Position numbers and translations under genes: made by a program | The notes under the pieces: model-generated | The model's input: only the letters and a program-made list of their open reading frames with translations | Databases searched by the model: none | What the model was told of the DNA's origin: nothing | NCBI RefSeq assembly: GCF_036227485.1 | Contig: NZ_CP109479.1 | Coordinates: 1,488,001 to 1,552,000 of the forward strand | DNA: 64,000 bases | Origin: Streptomyces sp. NBC_01451 | GTDB lineage: Bacteria > Actinomycetota > Actinomycetes > Streptomycetales > Streptomycetaceae | Direction of reading: 5' to 3' | Shown: piece by piece, positions 1 to 8,177 of the stretch | How positions within the stretch are numbered: the first letter of the stretch is position 1 | How the letters are laid out: each line of letters opens with the position of its first letter

Positions 1-637
1 GGCGGCCGAAGGTGGTGCGGTTCAGGATCAGCCAGCCGATGATCGTCACTACCGCGAAGACCAGCACCAGTGGCGGGATGCCGAGGATGTACGCGTCGCG
101 CTCGCCGAGGTCGAGGACGCTGTCGATCGTGACGATCTGCGTCGAGCCGTCCGTGATCTGGAGGGCGAGTCCGCGCGCCGAGGCCAGCATGGCGAGCGTG
201 GCGATGAAGGGGACCATCCCGCCGTACGCGATGAGCAGCCCGTTGACCAGTCCGCAGCCCACTCCGACGAGCACGGCGGTGAAGAGGATGCCCGCGAAGC
301 CGTACTCCTGGGTGGCGACGGTGGTCGCCCACACCGAGGAGAGGGCGACGATGGCGCCGACCGACAGGTCGATGCCGCCCGACATGATGACGAAGGTCAT
401 CCCGACGGTGACGACACCGATCACCGAGCCCTGGGTGAGGACGAGTTGGAGGTTGCGGGTGTCGAGGAACTCGTCGGGCTTGGTGATCCCGCCGACCACG
501 ATCAGGGCGGCGAGGACACCGAGGAGGGAGAGGGTGCGGATGTCGGCGCGGGCCACCACACCTCTCCAGGCGGGGAGTTGACCGGTCGACGGGATCTTGT
601 CGGTGGTGCCGCGCGGCGGGGACACGGGCTGCGTCAT
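1..637 (-). CDS. Sugar ABC transporter permease, RbsC-like (3' end outside window)
   Basis: Membrane permease of a ribose/xylose/galactose-type ABC importer. About 212 N-terminal residues are visible and the gene runs off the left edge. After a short polar head the sequence is strongly hydrophobic, with the family features MSGGIDLSVGAIVAL and a PFIATLAML segment typical of BPD_transp_2 permeases. The ATG at 637-635 overlaps the TGA of the ATPase gene in an ATGA arrangement, so the two are probably translationally coupled. Gene order ROK regulator, ATPase, permease suggests one sugar-uptake operon; a periplasmic-binding-type lipoprotein gene may follow outside the window. Substrate cannot be told from sequence. 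Confidence 0.93.
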   Translation of the reverse strand, partial: MTQPVSPPRGTTDKIPSTGQLPAWRGVVARADIRTLSLLGVLAALIVVGGITKPDEFLDTRNLQLVLTQGSVIGVVTVGMTFVIMSGGIDLSVGAIVALSSVWATTVATQEYGFAGILFTAVLVGVGCGLVNGLLIAYGGMVPFIATLAMLASARGLALQITDGSTQIVTIDSVLDLGERDAYILGIPPLVLVFAVVTIIGWLILNRTTFGR

Positions 638-2211
638 GATGCCGGGCCCCTTTCACCGGCCACGGGGCTGCCGGCCGCAGAGCTTGTGCTGGCCACAGGG
701 GCTCCTTCCATCACGAGGTCGAGCACGCGGTGTTCGTCGAGTTCGCGGGCGGGTGCCGTGTGGACGACCCGGCCCTCGCGCAGGACCAGGACACGGTCGG
801 CGAGGCCGAGGACCTCGGGTACTTCGCTGGAGACCAGCAGAACGGCGAGGCCCTCGTCGGCGAGCCGGCGGATCACCGCGTACAGCTCGGCGCGGGCGCC
901 GACGTCGACGCCCCGGGTGGGTTCGTCGAGGAGCAGGACGCGGCAGCCGCGCAGCAGCCAGCGGGCGAGGACCGCCTTCTGCTGGTTGCCGCCGGAGAGG
1001 GTGCGTACGGGTACGGAAGGATTGTCGGGCCGGAGCGACAGCTCGCGGGTGGCGGCGCGGGCGGCGCCCAGTTCGGCGCCCCGGTCGATCCAACCGCCGC
1101 GTGCGAAGCGGGAGATGGAGGAGACCGACACGTTGCGGGTGACGGACTCCAGCATCAGCAGGGCCTGCGCCTTGCGTTCCTCGGGGGCGAGCCCGAGCCC
1201 GGCGCGCACTGCGGCCCGTACGCTGCCGGGCCTCAACACCGCACCGTCGACAAGGACTTGACCGGCCGTCGGCCTGCGGGCGCCGTAGATCGTCTCCAGG
1301 ATCTCCGAGCGCCCCGACCCGACGAGTCCCGCGAGTCCGACGATCTCGCCGGGGCGCACAGTGAGGTCGACGGGCGCGAACTCGCCCTCCCTGGCCAGCC
1401 CCCGGACTTCGAGGACCGGTGCGCCGCCCGCGTCCTCCGGTGCCGCGCGGCGCTCCGGGAAGACGTACTCGACGTTGCGGCCGGTCATCAGGGCGACGAC
1501 CTCGCGGGTCGGTGTGGACTCGGCGGGGAGTCCTCCCGCGACCGCCCGACCGTCCTTCAGGACGGTCACGCGGTCGCCGATGCGGCGGATCTCCTCCAGC
1601 CGGTGCGAGATGTAGACGACGGCCACCCCGTCGGCGGTCAGGTCGCCGACGATACGGAAGAGGTTGTCGACCTCCTCCGGGTCGAGCGCGGCGGACGGTT
1701 CGTCCATGACGATCAGCCGTACGTCGTGGGAGAGGGCCCGCGCCATCGACACGATCTGCCGCTGGGCCGCAGACAACTCCCCCACGAGGCGCCCGGGTTC
1801 CACTTCCGGATGGCCGAGTCGCTTGAGCAGCGCGGCAGTCGACGCCTTGGCCGCCTTTCCCCGTACAACGAATCCGGCGGCCGTGGGTTCATGGCCGAGG
1901 TGGACGTTCTCGGCCACCGACAGGTGCTCCACCAGGTCGAGTTCCTGGTAGATGGTGGCGATGCCGAGGCGCATGGCGGCGATGGGCGAGCGCAGGGTGA
2001 CCGGCTCGCCGCGCCAGCTGATCGTGCCGTCGTCGGGCTGGTGGGCGCCGGCCAGGACCTTGATGAGCGTGGACTTCCCGGCGCCGTTCTGGCCGAGCAG
2101 ACAGTGCACTTCACCGGCCTGGACGTCGAGGTCGACGCCGTCGAGGGCCCGGACTCCGGGGAACGACTTGGTGATGCCGGACATGCTGAGCAGCGGTGGT
2201 TCTGGTGCCAT
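634..2211 (-). CDS. Sugar ABC transporter ATP-binding protein, RbsA/MglA-like, two ABC domains
   Basis: Cytoplasmic ATPase (525 residues) that powers sugar import through the downstream permease. It has two tandem ABC domains, as in RbsA, XylG and MglA. The first shows Walker A GQNGAGKS (about residues 40-47), a degenerate signature LSAAQRQ and Walker B LIVMDEPSAAL. The second has the usual degenerate P-loop LVGSGRSE, the signature LSGGNQQK and LLLDEPTRGVDVG. The length fits the family (about 500). The start is supported by an AAGGGGA ribosome-binding site. A 171-base gap with tandem repeats separates it from the ROK regulator gene upstream, so cotranscription is likely but not certain. Confidence 0.95.
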   Translation of the reverse strand: MAPEPPLLSMSGITKSFPGVRALDGVDLDVQAGEVHCLLGQNGAGKSTLIKVLAGAHQPDDGTISWRGEPVTLRSPIAAMRLGIATIYQELDLVEHLSVAENVHLGHEPTAAGFVVRGKAAKASTAALLKRLGHPEVEPGRLVGELSAAQRQIVSMARALSHDVRLIVMDEPSAALDPEEVDNLFRIVGDLTADGVAVVYISHRLEEIRRIGDRVTVLKDGRAVAGGLPAESTPTREVVALMTGRNVEYVFPERRAAPEDAGGAPVLEVRGLAREGEFAPVDLTVRPGEIVGLAGLVGSGRSEILETIYGARRPTAGQVLVDGAVLRPGSVRAAVRAGLGLAPEERKAQALLMLESVTRNVSVSSISRFARGGWIDRGAELGAARAATRELSLRPDNPSVPVRTLSGGNQQKAVLARWLLRGCRVLLLDEPTRGVDVGARAELYAVIRRLADEGLAVLLVSSEVPEVLGLADRVLVLREGRVVHTAPARELDEHRVLDLVMEGAPVASTSSAAGSPVAGERGPAS

Positions 2212-2313
2212 GACGGTTCCCCTTGGCGGGCGTGCGGGCCGGTTGCAGGGTGGATCGCCTGCCGGGCAGGCGTTGTGCGCAGGGCAGAGCAGGGCGCTGT
2301 GCTGGTGACGGGC

Positions 2314-2397
2314 GTCGGCTGACGCGGTTGTGGGGTCGGCTTACGCGGGTACGGAGTCGGCTTACGCGGGTACGGAGTCGGCTTACGCGGGTGAGAA
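2314..2397. repeat. 21-bp tandem repeat over the 3' end of the ROK gene (about 4 copies)
   Basis: Unit gtcggcttacgcgggtacgga occurs at 2335-2355 and 2356-2376. A diverged copy sits at 2314-2334 and a partial copy at 2377-2397. The TAA stop of the ROK regulator (2385-2383) lies in the last copy, so the other copies are duplications of the gene's last codons and stop placed downstream. The unit length is a multiple of three. It probably arose by slippage. No function is evident. Confidence 0.85.
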
Positions 2398-3573
2398 CAG
2401 GTGGTCGCTGATGAGGCGGGCCGCGCCGATGACTCCGGCGGTGGGGCCCAACTCCCCCAGGACGATGGGCAGGTTGCCGGTCGCCAGTGGCAGCGACTGG
2501 CGGTAGACCTGGGTTCTGATGGCGGCGAGCAGGGTGTGGCCGAGGCCGGTCACCCCGCCGCCGATCACCACCAGGCCCGGGTTGAAGAAGCTGACGAGAC
2601 CGGCGATGACCTGGCCGGTGCGGTTGCCGCCCTCGCGGATCAGGTCGAGCGAGGTGGCGTCCCCGGCGGCAGCGGCGGCGGCGACGTCGACGGCGCTCAG
2701 GGCTCCGCTCGCCTCCCATCGGGCCGCGAGTTCCGCCGAACGTCCCTGCTGGGCCGCCTCTTTGGCGTCGCGGGCGAGCGCGGCACCGCTGAAGTGGGCT
2801 TCCAGGCAGCCCCGGTTGCCGCAGGCGCAGGGGCGTCCGTCGGGCACCGCCTGGATGTGCCCGATGTCGCCGGCGCTGCCCGTCACCCCGCGGTGGACCT
2901 CGCCGCCGACGACGATGCCGCAGCCGATACCGGTGCCGATCTTGACGCAGAGGAAGTCACCGACGGAACGGGCGACGCCCGCGTGCTGCTCCCCCATCGC
3001 CATCAGGTTCACGTCGTTGTCGACCATCACCGGGCAGCCCAGTTCCTGGCTGAGTGCCTCCCGTACGGGGAAGCCGTCCCAGCCGGGCATGATCGGCGGG
3101 GCGACCGGTACGCCCTCGGGGAAGCGGACCGGGCCCGGGACGCCGATGCCGGCGCCGTCGAACCCCTCGGCGAGCCCGGAGGCCCGCAGCTTGGCGGCCA
3201 TGGACAGGACCTGCTCGAAGACCGCGACCGGGCCCTCGCGTACGTCCATGGGCTGGTTGAGGTGTCCCAGCACCTCCAGTTCGGCGTTGGTGACCGCGAT
3301 GTCGATCGAGGTCGCGCCGATGTCGACGCCGAGGAAGCGCAGGGCGGGGGCGAGCCGGATGTTGTGGGAGCGGCGACCGCCTCGTGAGGCGGCGAGTCCG
3401 TCGGCCACGACCAGGCCCGTCTCCAGGAGCCGGTCCACCTCCACGGCCAGCTTGGACCGCGACAGGTCGATCTGGTCCCCCAGCTGGGCCCGGGAGTTGG
3501 GCCCGCCGTCACGCAACAGGCGCAGCAGCCGGGCCTGGTGGGCGTTCGCGGGTCGAGCGGTCATACGTCTCAC
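2383..3573 (-). CDS. ROK family transcriptional regulator
   Basis: Probable sugar-responsive repressor of the adjoining ABC operon (396 residues). The N-terminus is a winged helix (about residues 10-65, with NSRAQLGDQIDLSRSKL). The rest is a ROK domain with the phosphate-binding LGVDIGATSIDIAV and the zinc-binding pattern CACGNRGCLEAH. The GTG at 3573 is preceded by GGAGG at good spacing; an in-frame ATG three codons later is the alternative. The gene sits upstream of the ATPase and permease on the same strand, the usual layout for ROK regulators of monosaccharide transporters. The effector sugar is unknown. Confidence 0.93.
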   Translation of the reverse strand: MRRMTARPANAHQARLLRLLRDGGPNSRAQLGDQIDLSRSKLAVEVDRLLETGLVVADGLAASRGGRRSHNIRLAPALRFLGVDIGATSIDIAVTNAELEVLGHLNQPMDVREGPVAVFEQVLSMAAKLRASGLAEGFDGAGIGVPGPVRFPEGVPVAPPIMPGWDGFPVREALSQELGCPVMVDNDVNLMAMGEQHAGVARSVGDFLCVKIGTGIGCGIVVGGEVHRGVTGSAGDIGHIQAVPDGRPCACGNRGCLEAHFSGAALARDAKEAAQQGRSAELAARWEASGALSAVDVAAAAAAGDATSLDLIREGGNRTGQVIAGLVSFFNPGLVVIGGGVTGLGHTLLAAIRTQVYRQSLPLATGNLPIVLGELGPTAGVIGAARLISDHLFSPA

Positions 3574-3798
3574 AAGCCCCTCCCCGCCTAGTCAGGCACC
3601 AACAGGCCACTCTTTCCGGCCACTTCGCCGGGCTTTCGAGTGGAACGTAGCAGCGACTGCCGAGGCTGGGAAGAAGTTGGGCACAGATTGCCGCTTACTT
3701 CTTCCACTGAGAGGACAAAGAAGAAGGCGGCACGAAGGACGCCCGGGTGGGCCGCACAGGACCCACCCGCACGTGGTGGGCCCGCGAGCCCGCCCCGC

Positions 3799-4752
3799 TC
3801 ACGGGCAGCGGACGACCTGCCCGGCGTACGAGAGGTTGCCGCCGAAGCCGAACAGGAGGACCGGGTCGCCGGTGGAGATCTCGCCGCGCTCGACCAGCTT
3901 CGAGAAGGCGAGCGGGATGCTGGCGGCCGAGGTGTTGCCGGACTCGACGACATCGCGTGCCACGACGGCGTTCACCGCGCCGATCTTCGCCGCCAGCGGT
4001 TCGATGATGCGCAGGTTGGCCTGGTGCAGGACGACGGCGGCCAGTTCCTCGGGGGCCACGCCCGCGCGCTCGCAGGCCTGGCGGGCGATGCGCGGCAGCT
4101 GGGTGGTGGCCCAGCGGTAGACGCTCTGCCCCTCCTGTGCGAACCGCGGGGGTGTGCCCTCGATCCGTACCGCGTTCCCCATCTCGGGCACCGAGCCCCA
4201 CAGCACGGGCCCGATGCCGACGGGTCCGGCGGTATCCGCCGGACAGGCCTCGACGACCGCCGCGCCCGCACCGTCCCCGACGAGTACGCAGGTCGTGCGG
4301 TCGGTCCAGTCCGCCACCTCGGACATCTTGTCGGCACCGATGACGAGGGCCCGCGCCGATCCCCCGGCCCGCACCGCGTGGTCGGCCGTGGCCAGGGCGT
4401 GCGTGAAGCCGGCGCACACGACGTTGAGGTCCATCGTGGCCGGCGAGGGCATGCCGAGCCGGTTCGCGACCCGGGCGGCCATGTTCGGGGAGCGGTCGAT
4501 GGCGGTCGAGGTGGCGACGAGGACGAGGTCGATGTCGCTGGCGGCCAGGCCCGCCGCCGCGAGCGCCTTGGCGGCGGCGTGCGCGGCCAGCTCGTCAACG
4601 GGCTCGTCGGGACCGGCGATGTGGCGCGTACGGATACCCACCCGGCTTCTGATCCACTCGTCGCTGGTGTCGACCAGACCCGCCAGATCCTCGTTGGTGA
4701 GCACCTTGGCGGGCTGGTAGTGACCGACGGCGGCGATGCGCGAGCCGTTCAT
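3799..4752 (-). CDS. 3-oxoacyl-ACP synthase III family protein (FabH-like)
   Basis: Thiolase-fold condensing enzyme (317 residues) of the KAS III family, which joins an acyl-CoA starter to malonyl-ACP. The catalytic triad is visible: Cys113 in NVVCAGFTHA, His in VVLHQANLRI and Asn in ESGNTSAAS. The N-terminal TSDEWIRSRVGIRTRHI is also typical. An AAGGGGGA ribosome-binding site precedes the ATG. It stands alone, with no acyl carrier protein, FabD or polyketide synthase nearby, so it is either a second FabH paralogue or a KAS III-like acyltransferase. The main fabD-fabH-acpP-fabF operon is normally elsewhere in Streptomyces. Confidence 0.9.
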   Translation of the reverse strand: MNGSRIAAVGHYQPAKVLTNEDLAGLVDTSDEWIRSRVGIRTRHIAGPDEPVDELAAHAAAKALAAAGLAASDIDLVLVATSTAIDRSPNMAARVANRLGMPSPATMDLNVVCAGFTHALATADHAVRAGGSARALVIGADKMSEVADWTDRTTCVLVGDGAGAAVVEACPADTAGPVGIGPVLWGSVPEMGNAVRIEGTPPRFAQEGQSVYRWATTQLPRIARQACERAGVAPEELAAVVLHQANLRIIEPLAAKIGAVNAVVARDVVESGNTSAASIPLAFSKLVERGEISTGDPVLLFGFGGNLSYAGQVVRCP

Positions 4753-4891
4753 GGGTGGGTCCCCCTTGCTGCATTTCGGTAGCGGGATCCACCAGTCTGA
4801 TCAGTGACTCACCAGTACGACGGCACGCGATGCCACAGGATTAACGCGGCCGGGTTGTCGGCTTCCATCAGAGGCCGGCGCGCCCGAACAC

Positions 4892-5041
4892 CTACCCCGT
4901 GAACAGCTGTGTCGCCTTCTGCACCAGCTCGTACACGCCGTAACAGAGCGGCACCCCCACCCACAGCCAGGCGAAGGCGATCAGGGGCCTGCGGTCGGGC
5001 GGCGGGCCCGCGCTCTCAGACGGACGGCTCTCGCTGGACAT
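4892..5041 (-). CDS. Small membrane partner of the OFA-type MFS transporter (49 aa)
   Basis: A 49-residue reading frame whose ATG (5041-5039) lies 26 bases inside the end of the MFS gene, in another frame. It has a polar proline/serine-rich head of about 18 residues, then one hydrophobic helix beginning LIAFAWLWVGVPLCYGVYEL, and a short tail. I recognise this as the small-subunit type protein often found directly after OFA-family (oxalate/formate) MFS transporters in actinobacteria. That identification is from memory of the family. The overlap suggests translational coupling and a fixed stoichiometry with the transporter. Probable role: membrane-embedded accessory subunit. Confidence 0.75.
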   Translation of the reverse strand: MSSESRPSESAGPPPDRRPLIAFAWLWVGVPLCYGVYELVQKATQLFTG

Positions 5042-6350
5042 CGGCGGCCTCCTTCGGTGCGGGGATGTGGTGGCGGGGGTCGACGGGGCGGACGAGTTCG
5101 TTGGCGACGAAGCCGACGGCGAGCAGTCCGATCATGATGTAGAACGACAGTCCGTAGAGGGCCGAGCCGTGCTTGCCGGCCTCCTCCTGCCGGTCGGCGA
5201 TCCAGTTGACGATCAGCGGGCCGAGGACACCGGCCGTGGACCAGGCGGTGAGCAGCCGCCCGTGGATCGCGCCGACCTGGTAGGTGCCGAAGAGGTCCTT
5301 CAGATAGGCGGGGATGGTGGCGAAGCCGCCGCCGTAGAAGGAGAGGATCACCAGGGCGCACAGGATGAACAGCGGCTTGGAGGAGTCCCCGAACCAGGCG
5401 ATCGACGCGTACATCAGGGCGCCCACGCCCAGGTAGACGCGGTAGATGTTCTTGCGGCCGATCAGGTCGGAGGTGGACGACCAGCCGATCCGGCCCGCCA
5501 TGTTGGCCGCCGACAGCAGCGCGACGAAACCGGCCGCCGCCGACACCGAGACCGGGGTGGAGCTGTCCGCGAAGAAGTCCTTGATCATCGGCGCGGCCTT
5601 CTCCAGGATGCCGATGCCCGCGGTCACGTTCATGCAGAGGATGACCCACAGGCACCAGAACTGGGGGGTCCGCACGGCACTGCGCGCGGAGACCTGCACG
5701 CCCGAGAGGGAACTCGGCCCGCTCGCTCCGCCGGCCGCGGGTTCCGCACTGCGCGGCACCCGGACCAGGAGCACTCCGAGCGACATGAACACGGCGTACG
5801 ACAGTCCGTGCACGAGGAAGGCGAGCGCGATACCCGAGCTGTCGGAGCCGAACGACTCCAGCATCTGCGCCGACCAGGGCGAGGCGATGAGCGCGCCGCC
5901 GCCGAAGCCCATGATCGCGATGCCGGTGGCCATGCCGGGCCGGTCCGGGAACCACTTGATCAGGGTGGAGACGGGCGAGATGTAGCCGATGCCGAGCCCG
6001 ATGCCGCCGACGAAGCCGTAGCCGAAGACGATCAGCCAGTACTGCTCGGTGGCGGCGCCGAGCGAGGCGAGCAGGAAGCCGGAGGAGAAGCAGACCAGGG
6101 CGACGGTCATGGCCCAGCGCGGCCCGTTGCGCTCGACGAGGGTGCCGCCGAACGCGGCGGACAGGCCGAGCATGACGATGCCGAGCTGGAAGGGCAGCGC
6201 ACTCTGGGTGCCGCTGAGGCCGAGCGCGGATTCCAGCGGCGGCTTGAAGACGCTCCAGGCGTAGGCCTGACCGATGGAGAGGTGGACCGAGAGGGCGGCG
6301 GGGGGTACGAGCCAGCGGCTCCAGCCGGGGGATGCGATGGGGGGACTCAT
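5016..6350 (-). CDS. OFA family MFS transporter (oxalate/formate antiporter-like)
   Basis: Twelve-helix major facilitator protein (444 residues) of the oxalate:formate antiporter family. The early sequence HLSIGQAYAWSVFKPPL matches the OFA signature region, and later helices show GFGGGALIASPWSAQML and the loop GRIGWSSTSDLIGRKNIYR. The start at 6350 was chosen because the hydrophobic first helix begins within 20 residues; the open frame extends further upstream but that part is not protein-like. It overlaps the 49-residue small partner gene. It is divergent from fdhD, which supports a role in oxalate or formate metabolism; the actual substrate is inferred. Confidence 0.88.
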   Translation of the reverse strand: MSPPIASPGWSRWLVPPAALSVHLSIGQAYAWSVFKPPLESALGLSGTQSALPFQLGIVMLGLSAAFGGTLVERNGPRWAMTVALVCFSSGFLLASLGAATEQYWLIVFGYGFVGGIGLGIGYISPVSTLIKWFPDRPGMATGIAIMGFGGGALIASPWSAQMLESFGSDSSGIALAFLVHGLSYAVFMSLGVLLVRVPRSAEPAAGGASGPSSLSGVQVSARSAVRTPQFWCLWVILCMNVTAGIGILEKAAPMIKDFFADSSTPVSVSAAAGFVALLSAANMAGRIGWSSTSDLIGRKNIYRVYLGVGALMYASIAWFGDSSKPLFILCALVILSFYGGGFATIPAYLKDLFGTYQVGAIHGRLLTAWSTAGVLGPLIVNWIADRQEEAGKHGSALYGLSFYIMIGLLAVGFVANELVRPVDPRHHIPAPKEAADVQREPSV

Positions 6351-6548
6351 GATCCCGGACGATAGGAACCGGCCGCGCGGTTGGGAAGGCGGCCGGTCGA
6401 ACTCGCCGACCGTATGCGGTGAACGGTATCCGGGCTGCGCCGAACGGTCGTTCGGAGCGGACGAACGGCATCCCGCCACCCGGTGAGCCGCTTCCGCGCC
6501 ATGGGCCCCTCTTTCCCGCCTGCGCCACGACCCTTGCCGAGCCAACCT

Positions 6549-6568
6549 ACATACTGTAGACAATATGT
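6549..6568. promoter_or_regulatory. 20-bp palindrome in the MFS/fdhD intergenic region, GntR-like operator candidate
   Basis: The 340-base gap 6351-6690 contains no gene. At 6549-6568 lies an imperfect palindrome of form ACATAyTGTnnACArTATGT, with 16 of 20 positions symmetric. The core TGTnnACA resembles operators of FadR-type GntR regulators. A TTGACG hexamer on the minus strand sits just upstream of the palindrome relative to the MFS gene, so it could overlap that promoter. No GntR gene is in the window. Confidence 0.45.
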
Positions 6569-6690
6569 CGTCAACCTTTTTTCCTCGCGACAACAGGACT
6601 CCGTGGGACGCGGGGCCACCTCGCGCGTGCAGGACAATGAGAACGAGAAGGTCATCCACCAGCACGTACAGAACCGGGGCTGATCAGAAC

Positions 6691-7548
6691 ATGGGACGAG
6701 TCACGGAACGACGCAAGGTGATCCGGATCAGGGATGGAGCGATCTCCACCCGCCCGGACACACTCGTCGCCGAGGAACCCATGGAGATCCGGCTGAACGG
6801 CAAGCCGATCGCCATCACCATGCGGACGCCGGGGGACGACTTCGCGCTCGCGGCCGGCTTCCTGGTGAGCGAGGGCGTGCTGGCCGAGCGGCGCGAGCTC
6901 CAGAACATCGTGTACTGCGCGGGCGCGACGGAGGACGGCTCGAACACCTACAACGTGGTGGATGTGCGGACGGCCCCGGACGTGACGCTGCCCGACATCA
7001 CGCTGGAGCGGAACGTGTACACGACGTCCTCGTGCGGCCTGTGCGGCAAGGCGAGTCTGGACGCGGTCCGTACGACGGCCCGCCGGCCCATCGACGACGG
7101 CGCCGACTCTCCCCCGGTCCGGCTGTCACCCGAACTGCTCGCGAGCCTCCCCGACCGGCTCCGCGCGTCCCAGCGGGTCTTCGACCGGACCGGGGGTCTG
7201 CACGCGGCGGCCCTGTTCACGGAGGAGGGCGAGCTGATCGACATCCGCGAGGACGTGGGCCGGCACAACGCGGTCGACAAGCTGGTCGGCCGGGCACTCC
7301 AGAACGGCGATCTCCCCTTGTCCCGCGTGATCCTGCTGGTCTCCGGCCGGGCCTCGTTCGAGCTGGCGCAGAAGGCGGTCATGGCCGGGATTCCGGTGCT
7401 GGCGGCCGTCTCGGCGCCCTCGTCGCTCGCCGTCGACCTGGCGGCCGAGTCGGGGCTGACCCTGGTGGGGTTCCTCCGGGGCGCCAACATGAACGTGTAC
7501 GCGGGCGAGGACCGGATCGCCCTGCGGGCCACGGCCTCCCAGGGCTGA
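6691..7548 (+). CDS. fdhD: Formate dehydrogenase accessory sulfurtransferase FdhD
   Basis: FdhD carries sulfur to the molybdenum (bis-MGD) cofactor and is needed to make active formate dehydrogenase. The 285-residue protein shows the conserved catalytic motif SSCGLCGKASLDAV with Cys115 and Cys118, and the C-terminal ASFELAQKAVMAGIPVLAAV followed by GFLRGANMNVYAG. The start at 6691 was preferred over an upstream in-frame ATG at 6565 because conserved sequence begins at about residue 8. Its own formate dehydrogenase is not in the window. It is divergent from an oxalate/formate-type transporter, a sensible functional neighbour. Confidence 0.95.
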   Translation: MGRVTERRKVIRIRDGAISTRPDTLVAEEPMEIRLNGKPIAITMRTPGDDFALAAGFLVSEGVLAERRELQNIVYCAGATEDGSNTYNVVDVRTAPDVTLPDITLERNVYTTSSCGLCGKASLDAVRTTARRPIDDGADSPPVRLSPELLASLPDRLRASQRVFDRTGGLHAAALFTEEGELIDIREDVGRHNAVDKLVGRALQNGDLPLSRVILLVSGRASFELAQKAVMAGIPVLAAVSAPSSLAVDLAAESGLTLVGFLRGANMNVYAGEDRIALRATASQG

Positions 7549-7569
7549 CCGGCTTCCCCGCGGCACGGC

Positions 7570-7620
7570 GGCGGGGCCCCGAACGGCGGGGAGCGCCCCC
7601 TGCGCCGGTGGGGCCCCGCC
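7570..7620 (+). terminator. Hairpin terminator after fdhD
   Basis: ggcggggcccc at 7570-7580 pairs with ggggccccgcc at 7610-7620 around a GC-rich loop, 22 bases after the fdhD stop and before the convergent MarR gene. A run of five CCTG units follows at 7625-7644. Confidence 0.7.
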
Positions 7621-7647
7621 TCTACCTGCCTGCCTGCCTGCCTGCCG

Positions 7648-8079
7648 CTAGGTCGTACCCGAAACCCGGGTGAGCAGGCCCATGAACAGGTCGCGTTCCA
7701 CGGCCGTGAGCGGCGCCAGCAGTTCGTCGTTGGCCTTGCGCGCGGCCCGCTCGCAGCGGGCCAGCAGCCGCCGCCCCTCCGCCGTGACCGTCACCGCGTT
7801 CTTGCGCCGGTCGTGCGGGTCGGGTGCGCGCACCACCAGTGAGGCGCCCTCAAGGTCGTTGAGGACGCCGACCATGTCCTTGGCGTCGAGCCCCACCCCG
7901 CGCACCAGTTCGGCCTGCGCGACCGGGCCCAGCTCCGCGACGGCGGAGAGCACCACGTGATGCCACATCTTCAGCCCCTCATGGGCCAGCGCGGCGGCGA
8001 CCAGCGCCCGCCCGCGGTCGGCTGCCCTCCCCAGGATCCAGCTGGGGAGGACGCGTATGGAACGAAGTTCGACAGACAT
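7648..8079 (-). CDS. MarR family transcriptional regulator
   Basis: Winged-helix regulator (143 residues). The middle carries the MarR recognition region (AQAELVRGVGLDAKDMVGVL) and the wing with DPHDRRKNAVTVTAEG, the usual family signature. It is divergent from the zinc-type oxidoreductase gene at 8178, with two matching inverted repeats between the two starts. This suggests that it represses both itself and the oxidoreductase, releasing on a phenolic or quinone-like ligand. The ligand is an inference from the family. Confidence 0.92.
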   Translation of the reverse strand: MSVELRSIRVLPSWILGRAADRGRALVAAALAHEGLKMWHHVVLSAVAELGPVAQAELVRGVGLDAKDMVGVLNDLEGASLVVRAPDPHDRRKNAVTVTAEGRRLLARCERAARKANDELLAPLTAVERDLFMGLLTRVSGTT

Positions 8080-8100
8080 GCGGAAAGACTAACCAATAAT

Positions 8101-8147
8101 CATTGGACCTCCCAATGGTTATACGTTTATCGTTGGGACTCCCAACG
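8101..8147. promoter_or_regulatory. Two 17-bp inverted repeats, probable MarR operators
   Basis: CATTGGACCTCCCAATG at 8101-8117 and CGTTGGGACTCCCAACG at 8131-8147 share the pattern CrTTGG-N5-CCAAyG. Their centres (8109 and 8139) are 30 bases apart, close to three helical turns. They lie between the MarR start (8079) and the oxidoreductase start (8178). A further partial half-site pair, CCAATAATCATTGG, overlaps at 8093-8106. Confidence 0.75.
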
Positions 8148-8177
8148 GTTTCTCGGAGTGCGAGGTAGGAGGTGCGG

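Noticed and set aside
2314..2397. Possible CRISPR-like array
   Set aside because: The units are contiguous tandem repeats without variable spacers, and no cas gene is present.
2383..3573. Naming the ROK protein as CsnR, regulator of the chitosanase
   Set aside because: It is 14 kb away and sits with an RbsA/RbsC-type importer, not with the chitosan-oligomer transporter genes known for CsnR.
3799..4752. FabH-like gene as the mark of a polyketide or fatty-acid cluster
   Set aside because: No acyl carrier protein, other ketosynthase, or tailoring gene set is adjacent.
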